Shown piece by piece: positions 52,921-61,631 of a stretch of DNA of 64,000 nt. The stretch spans positions 1 to 64,000 of the forward strand of contig JAKAOG010000001.1 in assembly GCA_021823325.1 (NCBI GenBank), in the 5' to 3' direction. A model generated the notes under the pieces. It was not told where the DNA came from, searched no databases, and worked only from the letters and a program-made list of their open reading frames with translations. The position numbers were made by a program, and so were the translations under genes. Source of the DNA: an archaeon. Lineage in GTDB: Archaea > Thermoproteota > Nitrososphaeria > Nitrososphaerales > Gagatemarchaeaceae. How positions within the stretch are numbered: the first letter of the stretch is position 1; each line of letters opens with the position of its first letter.

Positions 52921-53010
52921 CGGGCCCGGTGGGATTTGAACCCACGACCTACAGCTCACTCCACTCATGTGTAGAAGGCTGCCACGCTATCCGTACTGCG
53001 CTACGGGCCC
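52921..53010 (-). tRNA. tRNA-Arg(UCU) with canonical 37/38 intron
   Basis: Acceptor GGGCCCG/CGGGCCC, D-arm GCGC-AGTACGGATA-GCGT, anticodon stem GCAGC/GCTGT, T-arm GTGGG-TTCAAAT-CCCAC. The anticodon loop is 22 nt; removing 15 nt (cacatgagtggagtg) leaves CTTCTAA with anticodon UCU. The intron follows nucleotide 37, the usual archaeal site. A TATA-like box lies at 53035-53045. Confidence 0.9.
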
Positions 53011-53034
53011 AACCGGCATCGACCCGGGTTTCGT

Positions 53035-53045
53035 CATAAGCTTTT
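53035..53045 (-). promoter_or_regulatory. TATA-like box for tRNA-Arg
   Basis: Minus-strand AAAAGCTTATG is 25-35 nt upstream of the tRNA 5' end. Confidence 0.4.
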
Positions 53046-53094
53046 GCCGGGAAGCTGAGGGTTTCATGGCCCGTCTCTAGCGGTGGAAATCGGA

Positions 53095-53104
53095 AGGTTT
53101 TATC
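53095..53104 (+). promoter_or_regulatory. TATA-like box before the phosphohexomutase gene
   Basis: The box ggttttatcc lies 25-34 nt upstream of the TTG at 53129 and supports it as the start. Confidence 0.45.
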
Positions 53105-53128
53105 CAGTCAACCTCTCATCGTCGGCCG

Positions 53129-54502
53129 TTGGCCGCACCCCAACAGCGGCTCTTCGGGACTAACGGAGTGAGGTTCGTCCCTGGCGTCTCGCACGACCTC
53201 GACTTCGTGATCGGCCTCAGCGAAGCCGTCGGGACATACTTCGCTTCAGGTGAAGTCCTCGTGGGAAGGGATGGACGCCTGTCTGGCCAAGCTGTATCCA
53301 ACGCTGTTGTTTCGGGCCTCCTCAGCTCTGGCCGCGACGTCGCAGAAGCAGGCCTCGTGCCGACGCCAGCTCTACAGTACGCGGTCAAGGCTCTTGGATT
53401 CAGGGGCGGGGTCATGGTCACCGCATCTCACAATCCTGCGAAGTACAACGGCGTGAAGGTGTCCGGCTCTGACGGGGTCGAGGTGCCTCGGTTAGACGAG
53501 CAGAAGATCGAGAAGATCTTCTACGACAAGTCTCAGACCAAAGCTGACTGGAAGACCGTCGGGGTCGCACGCCAGGAAGCTTCAGTGGTCAGGGCATATC
53601 AGAAGGGTGTCCTCTCGAAAGTGAATGCGAAAGCGGTCGCGGAACGCAAGTTCACCGTCGTCATGGACCTAGGCAACGGCGCCCAGTCGGTCGCAGCCCC
53701 TTACATCGTGGAGTCTCTCGGGTGCAAGCTCATCACTCTGAACTCGGTGGTTGACGGAACTTTCCCAGGCAGGGGACCTGAACCTACCCCCGACACGCTC
53801 AAAGATCTCTCGGCCGCCGTGAGGTCGGTCGGGGCAGACCTTGGGGTGGCATATGACGGTGACGGAGACAGGTCGATCTTCTGCGACGAGTCGGGAGCGG
53901 TACTCTGGGGGGACCAGAGCGGGTGCCTGGTCGCGGACTTCGTGCTGGAAAAGAACCCTGGGAACACCTTGGTGACGTCGGTTGCGTCCACTCAAGCGAT
54001 TGAGGCGATCGCAAAGAAACACAATGCACGAGTCCTGAGGACGAAGGTCGGGGCGGTCGAGATAGCGAGGACCATAATCGAAAGGAACGCTATTTTCGGG
54101 TTCGAGGAGAACGGCGGATGCATCTACCAGCCCCACATCTCAGTAAGGGATGGTGCGATGACCACCGCGCTGATGCTAGAGTGCCTCGCGAACAGAGGCA
54201 TGTCCTTCTCGAAGGCTCTGGCGTTCGTCGTCCCGAAGTATCATCAGGCGAAGGCCAAGGTAGAGGTGAACCCGAAGAAGACCGAAGCGGCACTAAAGGC
54301 GGCGGAGAAGCAAGCGAAGGGCGAGTTCGAGATCGAGAAGGTTGACGGCGTAAAGATATGGATGGACAAACATTCATGGGTGCTGATCAGGGCGAGCGGG
54401 ACCGAACCAATCGTCCGAGTCTTCTCCGAGTCAGAGACTCAGGACGGCGCCGACCAGCTCGTAAGGAAGTTCGCGAAGATCGTAAAAACTGCTTCAGCGT
54501 AG
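53129..54502 (+). CDS. phosphoglucosamine/phosphohexomutase, copy 1
   Basis: 457 residues from TTG. Alpha-D-phosphohexomutase motifs: LFGTNGVRF, VTASHNPAKYNGVK with the phosphoserine, YDGDGDRSIF (Mg site), and the phosphate-binding RASGTEPIVRV. It interconverts 1- and 6-phosphates of glucosamine, mannose or glucose. FGTNGVRF plus a GlmM-like context suggests phosphoglucosamine mutase but is not decisive. A second member lies at 55452-56795 on the other strand. Confidence 0.88.
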   Translation: MAAPQQRLFGTNGVRFVPGVSHDLDFVIGLSEAVGTYFASGEVLVGRDGRLSGQAVSNAVVSGLLSSGRDVAEAGLVPTPALQYAVKALGFRGGVMVTASHNPAKYNGVKVSGSDGVEVPRLDEQKIEKIFYDKSQTKADWKTVGVARQEASVVRAYQKGVLSKVNAKAVAERKFTVVMDLGNGAQSVAAPYIVESLGCKLITLNSVVDGTFPGRGPEPTPDTLKDLSAAVRSVGADLGVAYDGDGDRSIFCDESGAVLWGDQSGCLVADFVLEKNPGNTLVTSVASTQAIEAIAKKHNARVLRTKVGAVEIARTIIERNAIFGFEENGGCIYQPHISVRDGAMTTALMLECLANRGMSFSKALAFVVPKYHQAKAKVEVNPKKTEAALKAAEKQAKGEFEIEKVDGVKIWMDKHSWVLIRASGTEPIVRVFSESETQDGADQLVRKFAKIVKTASA

Positions 54503-55438
54503 ATGGGTCCATCCGAGGTCCAATATGGGCCTGGAGCCTGTGGCGCGGGTCTGCACCACTTCCTCCTCTTTCGTCGCAGATCCTATCTCCAGTAGCATCC
54601 CACCCGCCTTTCTCACGGCGGACGAAGCCGACCGAAGCTTGGATCTTCTGACCGTCCCCACTATGAGGTATTCTTCTCCCCCCTCCAAGACAAGCTTCTC
54701 AGGGTCGAGTCGGTTCCGAAGCGCGAATTCCCTGACGCCCTCTCCCATAGGGAGGCGGCTCACCTCGAACCCGACTCCGCTAGCCTTCGCAAGGGTGTGG
54801 ACGCTCCTTGCAAGGCCGTCGCTCGAGTCCATGGATGACGTGAGGTATGGGGCGAGGGCGAGTCCGGCTTCAAGGTCGGGCGTCGGTTCCAGGACGCTCC
54901 TGACCGCAGCCCGCCTGTACCTCGGGTTAGCCGAAGCTCCCCTGACGAGAATCTCCACCCCCGAGGGTGGGAGGCCGAAGGTCCCGGTCACCACAAGGAC
55001 ATCCCCTGGAGAGGCGCCCCCTCTTGGTACGATTCTGTCGGCGAACCCCAGCATCGCGCAGTCTATCACGAGCTCCTTTGACTCGTTCGTGTCCCCTCCC
55101 ACGAAGTTGAGTTCCCACTCCCGCGCCGCGGCGCTCAACCCTCTTGCCAACCCGTTCACCTCTTTCTGCACAACGCCTCTTCTGACTCCGATCGAAACCA
55201 TGAACGAGTGGGGCCTCACCCCCTTGGCAGAGAAATCGCTCACGCACATCGCCACCGCTTTCCTCGCCGCTTGGCCGTAGCTCATCCCAGGGGGGACGTC
55301 GGTATGCTCGACGAGCATATCGGTTTTGAAGACTGCTTTGCCTGTCTTGACGGGAAACACCGCTACGTCGTCTCCGAAAACGGAACGGTCTTTTGCGGTG
55401 CCTCCGAACTGCTTCGTGATCGACCGGATGATGCCCAG
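54494..55438 (-). CDS. thiL: thiamine-monophosphate kinase, with non-standard start
   Basis: 314 residues if begun at CTG 55438. The N-terminus DELGIIRSITKQFGG and the metal/ATP motif FGDDVAVFPVKTGK are typical of ThiL, but they lie upstream of the first usual start (GTG 55360). The frame has only CTG, ACG and other non-standard codons back to a TGA at 55460-55462. Other motifs: KTDMLVEHTDVPPGM, VGGDTNES, DSSDGLARSV. It phosphorylates thiamine monophosphate to the diphosphate. Its 3' end overlaps the mutase copy 1 by 9 nt; its 5' end nearly touches mutase copy 2, which is transcribed in the same direction. Confidence 0.85.
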   Translation of the reverse strand: MGIIRSITKQFGGTAKDRSVFGDDVAVFPVKTGKAVFKTDMLVEHTDVPPGMSYGQAARKAVAMCVSDFSAKGVRPHSFMVSIGVRRGVVQKEVNGLARGLSAAAREWELNFVGGDTNESKELVIDCAMLGFADRIVPRGGASPGDVLVVTGTFGLPPSGVEILVRGASANPRYRRAAVRSVLEPTPDLEAGLALAPYLTSSMDSSDGLARSVHTLAKASGVGFEVSRLPMGEGVREFALRNRLDPEKLVLEGGEEYLIVGTVRRSKLRSASSAVRKAGGMLLEIGSATKEEEVVQTRATGSRPILDLGWTHLR

Positions 55439-55451
55439 CTCGTCGGGCGTG

Positions 55452-56795
55452 CTACCTGCTCAACCCCTTCAGCTTCCTGGCGAACAGGCGTGCGATCGAA
55501 CCCGCCTTCTCATCTGAGGTCGACTCTGCCGAGACCCTCACCACGTCCTCGGTCCCCGACGGCCTCATCAGGACCCAGGATTTCTTCGGCAGCATTATCT
55601 TCAGCCCGTCATTCGTATCGACGAGGTCGTATTCTCCCGAGAGCCTCCTTATCGCCTTCAGCGCCCTCGCCTTCGGTATCTGCAGGGCCACCCTCGCCAG
55701 GCTGTAGGATGGAACCGAGTCGTAGAACTTCTTCCCCTCTGTCCGAAGCGCCCGAATTATCGCCACGGCTGCCAGCATCGAGTCCCTGCAATAGTTGAAC
55801 CCCCCATCGATCACCCCTCCGCTGCTCCCCTCGCCACCAAGCCTTGCGCCGTGCGCTCTCATCGCGCCTACCACGTTCGCCTCGCCAACCTTGCTCCTGA
55901 ACACCTCGCAGCCGAGGCTCCGCGCGACGTCTTCGACAGCCTGTGTCGTGTCGAGAGACACCACCACTCTCTTCTCTTTGGCACGAGAGATGAGCTCCGA
56001 GAGGGCCAGGGTGAGCATGTAGTCTCCAGTCCTCTTCCTTCCGTCAGCGTCGACGATGACCAGCCTGTCGCCGTCGCAATCGAACCCGAGCCCTATGTCG
56101 CAGCCGCTCTCCTTCACCGACGAGCGTAGCAGGCCCAGGTCGTCTGACACCGGGTCCACCCTCCGTGGGAAGATGCCGTAGCTGTCGTTGACTGAAATCA
56201 CCTCGCATCCTAAACGCGTCAACAAAGCGGAGGCGTGTGAAATCGCAGCCCCGCCGCCCAGGTCCACCGCCACCCTGACTCCCCTGCCGCTGCCTGCGCC
56301 GAACCGTTCGACCAGGTCGCCGACGTAAGTCGGACTCCCGGCGGGCTTCACGGTTCCTTCCTTGAACTCGGCGTGCTCGTTCTTGGTCCCCGCAGTAAGG
56401 ACGTCGAACGTCTCCTTGCCGATGCCTGCCCCGTCTACAATGAACTTCAGTCCGTTGAACTCAGGCTCATTATGGGAGGCGGTGACCATCACCGCAGGGA
56501 GGCTCCTCCTCCTGCTCTCTCTGAATACTGCCGGAGTCGAAATCACCCCGTACTCGTAGACCGTCGCGCCCTTGGAAAGCAACCCCGCAGCGGCCGCCCT
56601 GGACATCGAGGGTCCGGTGGTACGCGAGTCCCTGGCAAGAAGGACCTCTCGTGCCCCGGTGGCGCTTACGAAGTTCGCGGTGAACCTAGCGACGTCCTCC
56701 AGGGTGAGGTCTTCGTTGTATATCCCCCGTATCCCGCTGAGCGAAACGATCAATTCCTTCGCGTCAGAATCCCCTTGCCCGGATAACGTAAGCAT
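55452..56795 (-). CDS. phosphohexomutase, copy 2 (phosphomannomutase/phosphoglucomutase type)
   Basis: 447 residues. SLSGIRGIYNEDLT at the N-terminus, VMVTASHNEPEFNGLKF with catalytic Ser, FDCDGDRLVIVDAD Mg site, and the C-terminal RPSGTEDVVRVSAES. It shares fold and motifs with copy 1 but is clearly diverged. Substrate may be phosphomannose or phosphoglucose. It lies immediately upstream of thiL in the same direction. Confidence 0.88.
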   Translation of the reverse strand: MLTLSGQGDSDAKELIVSLSGIRGIYNEDLTLEDVARFTANFVSATGAREVLLARDSRTTGPSMSRAAAAGLLSKGATVYEYGVISTPAVFRESRRRSLPAVMVTASHNEPEFNGLKFIVDGAGIGKETFDVLTAGTKNEHAEFKEGTVKPAGSPTYVGDLVERFGAGSGRGVRVAVDLGGGAAISHASALLTRLGCEVISVNDSYGIFPRRVDPVSDDLGLLRSSVKESGCDIGLGFDCDGDRLVIVDADGRKRTGDYMLTLALSELISRAKEKRVVVSLDTTQAVEDVARSLGCEVFRSKVGEANVVGAMRAHGARLGGEGSSGGVIDGGFNYCRDSMLAAVAIIRALRTEGKKFYDSVPSYSLARVALQIPKARALKAIRRLSGEYDLVDTNDGLKIMLPKKSWVLMRPSGTEDVVRVSAESTSDEKAGSIARLFARKLKGLSR

Positions 56796-56914
56796 ATCTG
56801 CGGCCGCGCGCTTCGGTCAGCAGAGGCACCCCCATGTGAACCAAACTTCACCGCAACAAGATGGTTTTTTGAGTTCCAATCTTTTGATTGTCCTGTAGCC
56901 CTTCAAATATCGTA

Positions 56915-57412
56915 ATGCTGGTTAGGACGTTCCGGGTCAGGCGCAGCGCCGCCGTAGGGGAATACAAGCTGTCTGAGGTCTTCGCTGGCCTGGGCTCATC
57001 TTCAGCCCTGCTCAAGGTGTTCGGGTCAAAGACCCAGATGGCCAAGATCATGAACCACCTCAAGCTCAGGGTGGAGCGGAACGACTCTGGGTTATGGCTC
57101 GACAGGGACACTGGTACGATCTGCATCGGGTCCAAGCACCTCGCGTCGGCCAAGAACGACTTCCTCTACCTCGACGTCATCCACGTGCTCGTCCACGTTC
57201 GCCAGTTCCTTGAAGGGAAGGAGCTGTATGACCAGGCGTTCGAGTACGTGGACAGGCCGACCGAGCTCGAAGCCTATAGGACCACGGTGGCTGAGGCAAG
57301 GAGGGTGGGCATGGAAGAGGACGAGATCCTGAGGTATCTGAGGATGGACGCAGTCGACGACTCCGAGCTTGGCAAGCTAATGGAGAAGATCGGCGTGAAA
57401 GTTAGGCGCTGA
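56915..57412 (+). CDS. conserved archaeal protein of unknown function
   Basis: 165 residues from ATG 56915. Mixed alpha/beta with a central block WLDRDTGTICIGSKHLASAKNDFLYLDVIHVLVHVRQF; the H-V-L-V-H-V-R-Q pattern resembles a degraded metalloprotease helix but lacks Glu in the catalytic place. The C-terminal helices (FEYVDRPTELEAYRTTVAEARRVGMEEDEILRYLRM) are strongly charged. It diverges from the phosphomutase copy 2 and converges on the fumarase. Function not assigned. Confidence 0.7.
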   Translation: MLVRTFRVRRSAAVGEYKLSEVFAGLGSSSALLKVFGSKTQMAKIMNHLKLRVERNDSGLWLDRDTGTICIGSKHLASAKNDFLYLDVIHVLVHVRQFLEGKELYDQAFEYVDRPTELEAYRTTVAEARRVGMEEDEILRYLRMDAVDDSELGKLMEKIGVKVRR

Positions 57413-57442
57413 ATACGCCCGTTTTCAGGCGAAAACCGCGCT

Positions 57443-58768
57443 TCAGACCTTCTTAGAAGGGATGCCGGGCTCGACCAATCCACTCATGTTCAACATCGAA
57501 TCTATCTCCTTGGGCCCGAAGCCGAGCTTCTTGAGCGCCGTCCTTATCGGGGTTCCTCTGGCTATCTCCTTCCCGAGCACCGCCGCCTTGTCATAGCCAA
57601 TCCTGGGGGACACGAGGGTAATCAGCGCGGGGCTTGTCTCCGCGTATCCTAGGGCCTTCTCCCTCTTGGGGACTACGTGGGCGACCACAAGGGAGGACAC
57701 CTTGTTCAGAGCCTCAGACAGTAGCTTGGCCTGGAGCACGACGTTGTACCCCATCAGGGGGACCCCCATGGCAAGCTCGAACTCTCCGAGGGACGCCGCG
57801 AAAGCGTTCGCCCCGTCGAGGCCCACCACTTCGGCAACCGCCAGGAGCGCGCTCTCGACTGTCACCGGGTTGGTCTTCCCGGGCATTATGCTGCTCCCGG
57901 CGACCTCTTCCTGCGTAGGTATGTCTATCTCTCCCAGCCCTGTCAGAGGTCCCGAGAACATCAGGCGCAGGTCCTGGCAAAGCCTGTAGAGGCCGATGCT
58001 GACCGTTCGCATGGCCCCGCTCAAGGCAGACATGTCAGTGAGAAGCCGCGTCGGCCTGAACTTGTTGCTCGCACTCGTGAACCGGATCTTCGAAAGGTCG
58101 GCCACTCCCTTCGCCACCATCCCGCCGAACTTCGGGTCGGAATTCAATCCGGTCCCGACAGCCGTCCCTCCAATAGGGAGCTCAAGAAGAAAACCAAGTG
58201 TATCCTTGACAAGCTTCGAGTCTCGGGAGAACTCGTCGGCGAACGCCCCGAACTCCTGCCCCATAGTGACGGGAAGCGCGTCTCTCAGGTGCGTCCTCCC
58301 CGACTTGTACACTGTAGACGTCCTCTTTGACAGCGATGCCAGGCTCCTTCTCATCCCATCGAGCGCTGGAAGCAGGTCCCTGCTGACCGCCAGAGCGGCC
58401 GCGACCCTGACAGCGGTCGGCCCCACGTCGTTGGACGACTGGCTCATGTTGACATGGTCGTTCGGGTGCACCTTCTTCCCCAACTCGTTCGTCGCGAGCT
58501 CGGCTATGACCTCGTTCGCGTTCATGTTGAACCCGGTCCCAGACCCTGTCTGGTAGACGTCAACGACCATCAGGTCGTCATGTTTGCCCTCCATCAGCTC
58601 CCTCGCCGTCGACTGTATGGCCTTCCCAACCTCCCTGTCCAGGAGGCCCAGCTCGGAGTTAGATCTAGCCGCGGAGAGCTTTATCGCACCGACCGCCCAG
58701 ATGACTTCCCTTGGGAAACGGGTGCCTGTGTTGAGAAAGACTCGCTTAGAGCCTTCCACGTACTTCAA
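57443..58768 (-). CDS. fumC: class II fumarase
   Basis: 441 residues from TTG 58768. Superfamily motifs: YQTGSGTGFNMNANEVIAE, MSQSSNDVGPTAVRVA, KSGRTHLRDALPVTMGQEF, and the catalytic loop GSSIMPGKTNPV. It hydrates fumarate to malate. The usual N-terminal stretch with VPxxAxYGAQTQR is not encoded before KYVEGSKRVF, so the protein is about 15-25 residues shorter than typical. The frame upstream runs into the convergently read iscA-like gene on the same strand, which ends only 49 nt earlier. Confidence 0.9.
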   Translation of the reverse strand: MKYVEGSKRVFLNTGTRFPREVIWAVGAIKLSAARSNSELGLLDREVGKAIQSTARELMEGKHDDLMVVDVYQTGSGTGFNMNANEVIAELATNELGKKVHPNDHVNMSQSSNDVGPTAVRVAAALAVSRDLLPALDGMRRSLASLSKRTSTVYKSGRTHLRDALPVTMGQEFGAFADEFSRDSKLVKDTLGFLLELPIGGTAVGTGLNSDPKFGGMVAKGVADLSKIRFTSASNKFRPTRLLTDMSALSGAMRTVSIGLYRLCQDLRLMFSGPLTGLGEIDIPTQEEVAGSSIMPGKTNPVTVESALLAVAEVVGLDGANAFAASLGEFELAMGVPLMGYNVVLQAKLLSEALNKVSSLVVAHVVPKREKALGYAETSPALITLVSPRIGYDKAAVLGKEIARGTPIRTALKKLGFGPKEIDSMLNMSGLVEPGIPSKKV

Positions 58769-58817
58769 CGTAGAATTCGCGGAAAGCCGTCTGCTCTTAA
58801 GTTCTTGTCCGAGGGCC

Positions 58818-59165
58818 TCAGTGGCCGCCGCAGCCGCACGCCTCGACGTGCACGTTGGGGTTCTCGATCTTGAACCCTGTCTTTTGCAGACTGTCGATAA
58901 AATCGATCCTTGAACCGCGTAGCATCTCAGCATCGGCCTTCGCCGCCATCACCTTCAAGCCGCTGACGTCCTCGACCACATCGGTGTCGGCGGGTGACTT
59001 CTCCAGGCTCAGTGCATACCTGTATCCTCCGCTGCACGCGCAGCCGCCTCCCTGGTAGATCTCGATCTTCAGGAAAGAGTCAGTAGCCTTCTCCTGCTCG
59101 AGCACTTCCCCTATCTTCTGTCTGGCAAGCGGGGTGAACATGACCAGCGGTTGCATTTCTTGCAT
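58818..59165 (-). CDS. IscA/HesB-type iron-sulfur assembly protein
   Basis: 115 residues from ATG 59165. A-type carrier motif: FTPLARQKIGEVLEQE, GGGCACSGGYRYALSL in the first Cys region, and the terminal EACGCGGH with the last two cysteines of the Fe-S site. It delivers Fe-S clusters to client proteins. Just upstream of fumarase in the same direction, but class II fumarase has no Fe-S cluster, so a functional link is unlikely. Confidence 0.85.
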   Translation of the reverse strand: MQEMQPLVMFTPLARQKIGEVLEQEKATDSFLKIEIYQGGGCACSGGYRYALSLEKSPADTDVVEDVSGLKVMAAKADAEMLRGSRIDFIDSLQKTGFKIENPNVHVEACGCGGH

Positions 59166-59208
59166 TGTTTTCCATGTTAGGAACTTTCTATTTAATACTT
59201 TCTTGACT

Positions 59209-59451
59209 TCAGGACTGCCTTCTCCATCCATGCCAGGACCACACGATGAGAAGCGCCACCGCTATCGCGCCCACGATGGCCGACCCGACACCTAGCGCCC
59301 ATCCCCCTGGCCCGGCCCCAAAGACGATGGGGAAAGGCCCAACAAATACCACCCCTCCTACCGCGACGTTTCCAGCAGGCGCGGCCGCGGCGAAGAGCAG
59401 CGCGAACCCCAAGAGCATCGCCAGCATGCCCGCAGCCATAAGCCGCTTCAA
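59209..59451 (-). CDS. DUF131-like small membrane protein, copy 1
   Basis: 80 residues. An N-terminal helix (5-25), the conserved loop VGGVVFVGPFPIVFGAG, and a C-terminal helix (50-73). The GGVV-x-x-GP-x-P-I-x-FG pattern belongs to a small archaeal membrane family of unknown function. It is 3 nt downstream of a homologous gene. Confidence 0.75.
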   Translation of the reverse strand: MKRLMAAGMLAMLLGFALLFAAAAPAGNVAVGGVVFVGPFPIVFGAGPGGWALGVGSAIVGAIAVALLIVWSWHGWRRQS

Positions 59452-59454
59452 GCG

Positions 59455-59685
59455 CTACGCCCACCCCATGAAAAAAACCAGCAGCATCAAAACGATCGCG
59501 AGGACTATGGCGACGCTTGCCCACCTCGTGTCTGACCCGAAAATTATGGGGATGGGCCCTATCATCACGACCCCTCCTCCTCTTACCTTGACGCCGTCAT
59601 CACGGGGCCCCCTCAGCATCGAGACTGCAACCGCGCCAAAACCCACGAGGACTAACACGAGCCCCAGCAAGCCGAGATCGGCCAA
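59455..59685 (-). CDS. DUF131-like small membrane protein, copy 2
   Basis: 76 residues, same layout as its neighbour: helix at 3-22, loop GGGVVMIGPIPIIFGSD, helix at 53-73. The two genes are a tandem pair, with similar central loops but diverged ends. Function unknown; they may form a heteromeric membrane complex. Confidence 0.75.
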   Translation of the reverse strand: MADLGLLGLVLVLVGFGAVAVSMLRGPRDDGVKVRGGGVVMIGPIPIIFGSDTRWASVAIVLAIVLMLLVFFMGWA

Positions 59686-59747
59686 CGGGGCCGTCGGGAG
59701 CGAGTTCCGCTAAATCTTTTTGCGGCGGGACGTGCGCCGTCCCGGCC

Positions 59748-59915
59748 TTGGCCGAATACCGCTGGTGTGAGAAGTGCGGCACGAGGACAGAACACCTGGC
59801 TGTAGTGGACACCAGAGACTACAATCCCAGGGGAAGGGGGCTCTACAAGTGCAAGCAGTGCGGGAGGGTGAAGTCGATGCGCCATCTGAGGCCGAGTTCT
59901 GAGATAGGGTACTGA
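59748..59915 (+). CDS. short zinc-ribbon protein
   Basis: 55 residues from TTG 59748: WCEKCGTRTEHLAVVD and LYKCKQCGRVKSMR give a four-Cys ribbon with a basic centre. Such archaeal proteins may bind nucleic acid. The gene diverges from the DUF131 pair. No other start codon or frame explains these cysteine pairs as well. Confidence 0.6.
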   Translation: MAEYRWCEKCGTRTEHLAVVDTRDYNPRGRGLYKCKQCGRVKSMRHLRPSSEIGY

Positions 59916-59961
59916 TTTTCACAGCACCCAAGTGGATTTACACGTCTGTGCTAAGGACTGG

Positions 59962-59971
59962 TTATATACGC
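59962..59971 (+). promoter_or_regulatory. TATA-like box before the APC permease gene
   Basis: The box ttatatacgc lies 22-31 nt upstream of the ATG at 59993, fitting that start rather than the in-frame codon at 59948. Confidence 0.45.
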
Positions 59972-59992
59972 TCTCTCTTTTTGCGGATAACG

Positions 59993-61621
59993 ATGAGCGG
60001 CTCCCAAGACGAGGACAAGGGCCCGACCGTATTCGCAAGGGACAGCACCGGGCTCGTCAAGAACGTCTCGTTCCTCGACAGCATAGCGCTCAATCTGAGT
60101 AACATGTCGATCGGACCGCTCCTCACGACGATCGCGGGATCGACCACTGCGACGCTATTCATCGTTCCGACCGTCACCGGGCTCAACCTGATCGCGGCGT
60201 CGGTTATCGCGTTCATTCTGGCTATCCCTCAGGTAGTGGTTTACACGATGATGTCCAGGAGGTTCCCGCGCACGGGCGGAGACTACGTCTGGATCTCCAG
60301 GACCTTCGGTGGCTTCTTCGGTAGCACGCTGTCGTTCTTCGGATACACCATGGAGACCCTCGCCTTCCTCGCGCTGGTGGCTCTATTGACTGACTTCACC
60401 GTCGGCAGCGCAGGGCTCACCATGTCGTTCACGTACTGGGGGTACACAGGAGCCGGCGCCCCACCATACTTCAACTGGTTCAACCTCTTCTCTGACCCTA
60501 CCACGCAGTTCCTCGTTGGCGCCATCCCGTTCGCAGCGGTGATCCTGCTCAACATCTGGAAGCCAAAGGCAGGATACAGGCTGGTCTCGATTCTGACGAT
60601 AATCGGCGTTTTCACGCTCCTGCTCTCCATGGCGGAGCTCCTCATCGCAGGCCAGGCCGGGGTCAAGGCATACATCGACGGGACGGCTCCATATCTGCAG
60701 TATGGAGGGGCCAACTCCACCTACGAGTATCTGAGCTCCCACTATGTCGCCTCGGGCGGACTGTTTGACATCAACTTCGGCAACACAATCTACATCATGC
60801 CCGTCATCTTCGCCTTCGTCTATCCTTGGCTGAACGCGGCCCCCGCAGTGGCGTCAGAGATCAAAGACAAGCGGGCGCTGAAATGGAACGTCCCTATCTC
60901 AGCGATAACCGCCTTCGTTCTCCTGACAGGCTCCCTCGCGGTCCTCTACGGAGTGGCGGGGATGCCCTTCGTCAACTCAGCGTTCGCCAGTCACGCTTGG
61001 GCTAACGACGGGCTGAACTTCTTCACCCTCGCCATGGCCGTCTCAAACAACATCTGGATCGCGGGCATCATCGGCATCGGCTCTATCCTCATGCAGTTCG
61101 GGGTCATAGCCTACGGTGTAATCGTGTTCTCGAGGTACATGCTTGCCCAGTCGCTGGACAGGTTCCTCCCGGCGAAGCTGTCATACGTCAGCGCGAGGTT
61201 CGGGTCTCCGGTCGTGGCGATGGCGGTCGACCTCGTCATCGCCGTCCTGCTCATCGGGCTCGCGTCTTACTTCTCGAGCACATTCTTCGCCCTGTTCGGC
61301 ACCATCATCGCTTCGATGATCTACTTCACGATAGTCGGGCTGACGGCAGCCACCCACGGTATCAAGAAGGAGAAAGGCGCAGCTAGGAGCCTGCTGGCCG
61401 TATTCGGCATCCTCGACGCAGGGGTCTTCGCCTTCCTCGTCTACCAGTATCTGACGAGCCCGACGTTCAGCATATTCACTGTCAACCCGGCTTGGCTGAA
61501 CGAAGCGTACATCGTTACCACCCTGGTCGCAGGGGCGGTCATCTACCTGGCGTCGCGGTGGTACCACAAGAAGCGCGGCATGAACATCGACCTGAACTAC
61601 AAGGAACTCCCTCCTGACTAG
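59993..61621 (+). CDS. APC-family amino acid permease
   Basis: 542 residues from ATG 59993. The N-terminal SGSQDEDKGPTVFARDSTGLVKNVS is cytoplasmic; about 12 hydrophobic helices follow, with the family features NMSIGPLLTTIAGST in helix 1 and SRRFPRTGGDYVWISRTFGG (the RTGGDYVW motif). It resembles archaeal amino acid/polyamine permeases. Substrate not visible. 10 nt upstream of the Rieske oxygenase gene, hence probably one operon. Confidence 0.87.
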   Translation: MSGSQDEDKGPTVFARDSTGLVKNVSFLDSIALNLSNMSIGPLLTTIAGSTTATLFIVPTVTGLNLIAASVIAFILAIPQVVVYTMMSRRFPRTGGDYVWISRTFGGFFGSTLSFFGYTMETLAFLALVALLTDFTVGSAGLTMSFTYWGYTGAGAPPYFNWFNLFSDPTTQFLVGAIPFAAVILLNIWKPKAGYRLVSILTIIGVFTLLLSMAELLIAGQAGVKAYIDGTAPYLQYGGANSTYEYLSSHYVASGGLFDINFGNTIYIMPVIFAFVYPWLNAAPAVASEIKDKRALKWNVPISAITAFVLLTGSLAVLYGVAGMPFVNSAFASHAWANDGLNFFTLAMAVSNNIWIAGIIGIGSILMQFGVIAYGVIVFSRYMLAQSLDRFLPAKLSYVSARFGSPVVAMAVDLVIAVLLIGLASYFSSTFFALFGTIIASMIYFTIVGLTAATHGIKKEKGAARSLLAVFGILDAGVFAFLVYQYLTSPTFSIFTVNPAWLNEAYIVTTLVAGAVIYLASRWYHKKRGMNIDLNYKELPPD

Positions 61622-61631
61622 GTCACCTGGA

